Shown here in pieces: positions 5,319 to 5,360 of a stretch of 5,360 nt of DNA. Made by a program: the position numbers and the translations under genes. Within the stretch, counting starts at the first letter, position 1; the number at the start of each line of letters is the position of its first letter. The notes beneath the pieces are model-generated. The model did no database searches. It worked only from the letters and a program-made list of their open reading frames with translations, and was not told the origin of the DNA. This stretch comes from Flavobacteriales bacterium UBA5422 (GTDB lineage: Bacteria > Bacteroidota > Bacteroidia > Flavobacteriales_D > Crocinitomicaceae): the NCBI GenBank assembly GCA_002409405.1, contig DHNG01000035.1, positions 2,222 to 7,581 on the forward strand. The letters are read 5' to 3'.

Positions 5319-5360
5319 GGGAAGATACTCAAGCGGCCAACGAGGACGGACTGTAAATCC
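5319..5360 (+). tRNA. tRNA-Tyr (anticodon GUA), 5' part, cut by window edge
   Basis: The sequence starts 13 bases after tRNA-Ser. The 5' acceptor strand GGGAAGA (5319-5325) is followed by T8-A9, a D arm with CTC/GAG (5328-5330 and 5342-5344) and the AAGCGGCCAA loop typical of bacterial tRNA-Tyr, then an anticodon loop CTGTAAA (5351-5357) with GTA at 5353-5355. The first three pairs of the anticodon stem (GGA 5348-5350 with TCC 5358-5360) are visible. The variable arm, T arm and 3' acceptor strand lie beyond the window. The short gap and lack of any terminator or promoter indicate co-transcription with tRNA-Ser. Confidence 0.92.

Noticed and set aside
5144..5332. 62-codon minus-strand frame across the tRNA genes
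   Set aside because: It is antisense to tRNA-Ser and the start of tRNA-Tyr and their promoter. The peptide segment RDSNPRYLAV is the familiar false translation of an antisense tRNA-Ser gene.
1..5360. Mobile element, CRISPR array or tRNA-borne integration site
   Set aside because: No transposase or integrase frame, terminal inverted repeats, spaced repeat array or duplicated tRNA 3' end is visible within the window.

Overview
The window looks like chromosomal DNA of a Bacteroidota member, probably from the Flavobacteriales side. The signs are an AT-rich sequence, no convincing Shine-Dalgarno sequences before the genes, promoter boxes of the Bacteroidota type (TTTG or TTG, about 19-20 bases, then TAnnTTTG), a lipoprotein signal ending in SSCKKE, and a propeller-Y_Y_Y-LytS sensor kinase of a kind concentrated in this phylum. 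The genus assignment is inference only.

Layout, left to right. Bases 1-647 (minus) hold the N-terminal 215 residues of a helical, TPR-like protein of unknown function that runs off the left edge. Bases 648-828 are intergenic, with an eight-base G tract and a strong intrinsic terminator for the minus strand (780-809). Bases 829-1092 (minus) encode an 87-residue lipoprotein. Bases 1135-4062 (minus) encode a 975-residue sensor kinase, and 4062-4835 (minus) its LytTR response regulator. Bases 4836-5208 are a non-coding divergent control region. On the plus strand, 5221-5305 is tRNA-Ser(UGA), and a tRNA-Tyr(GUA) begins at 5319 and is cut by the right edge.

The core is a two-component system. The regulator and kinase overlap by one base (TAATG), so they should be translationally coupled. 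The kinase has a signal peptide, 14 recognisable propeller blade motifs about 40 residues apart (enough for two seven-bladed propellers), a Y_Y_Y domain, one membrane helix and a LytS-type cytoplasmic kinase. It should read a periplasmic cue and phosphorylate Asp56 of the regulator, which would bind DNA through its LytTR domain. The lipoprotein lies 42 bases downstream on the same strand and ends at the only clear terminator. It can be read with the operon, but it also has what looks like its own promoter, whose -33 box lies inside the last kinase codons.

Nothing here is a mobile element, CRISPR array or obvious new defence system. The points most worth a second look are the internal lipoprotein promoter, the repeats and dyad in front of the regulator gene, the apparently leaderless starts of the regulator mRNA and tRNA transcript, and the Arg for Pro change beside the kinase's phospho-acceptor His.
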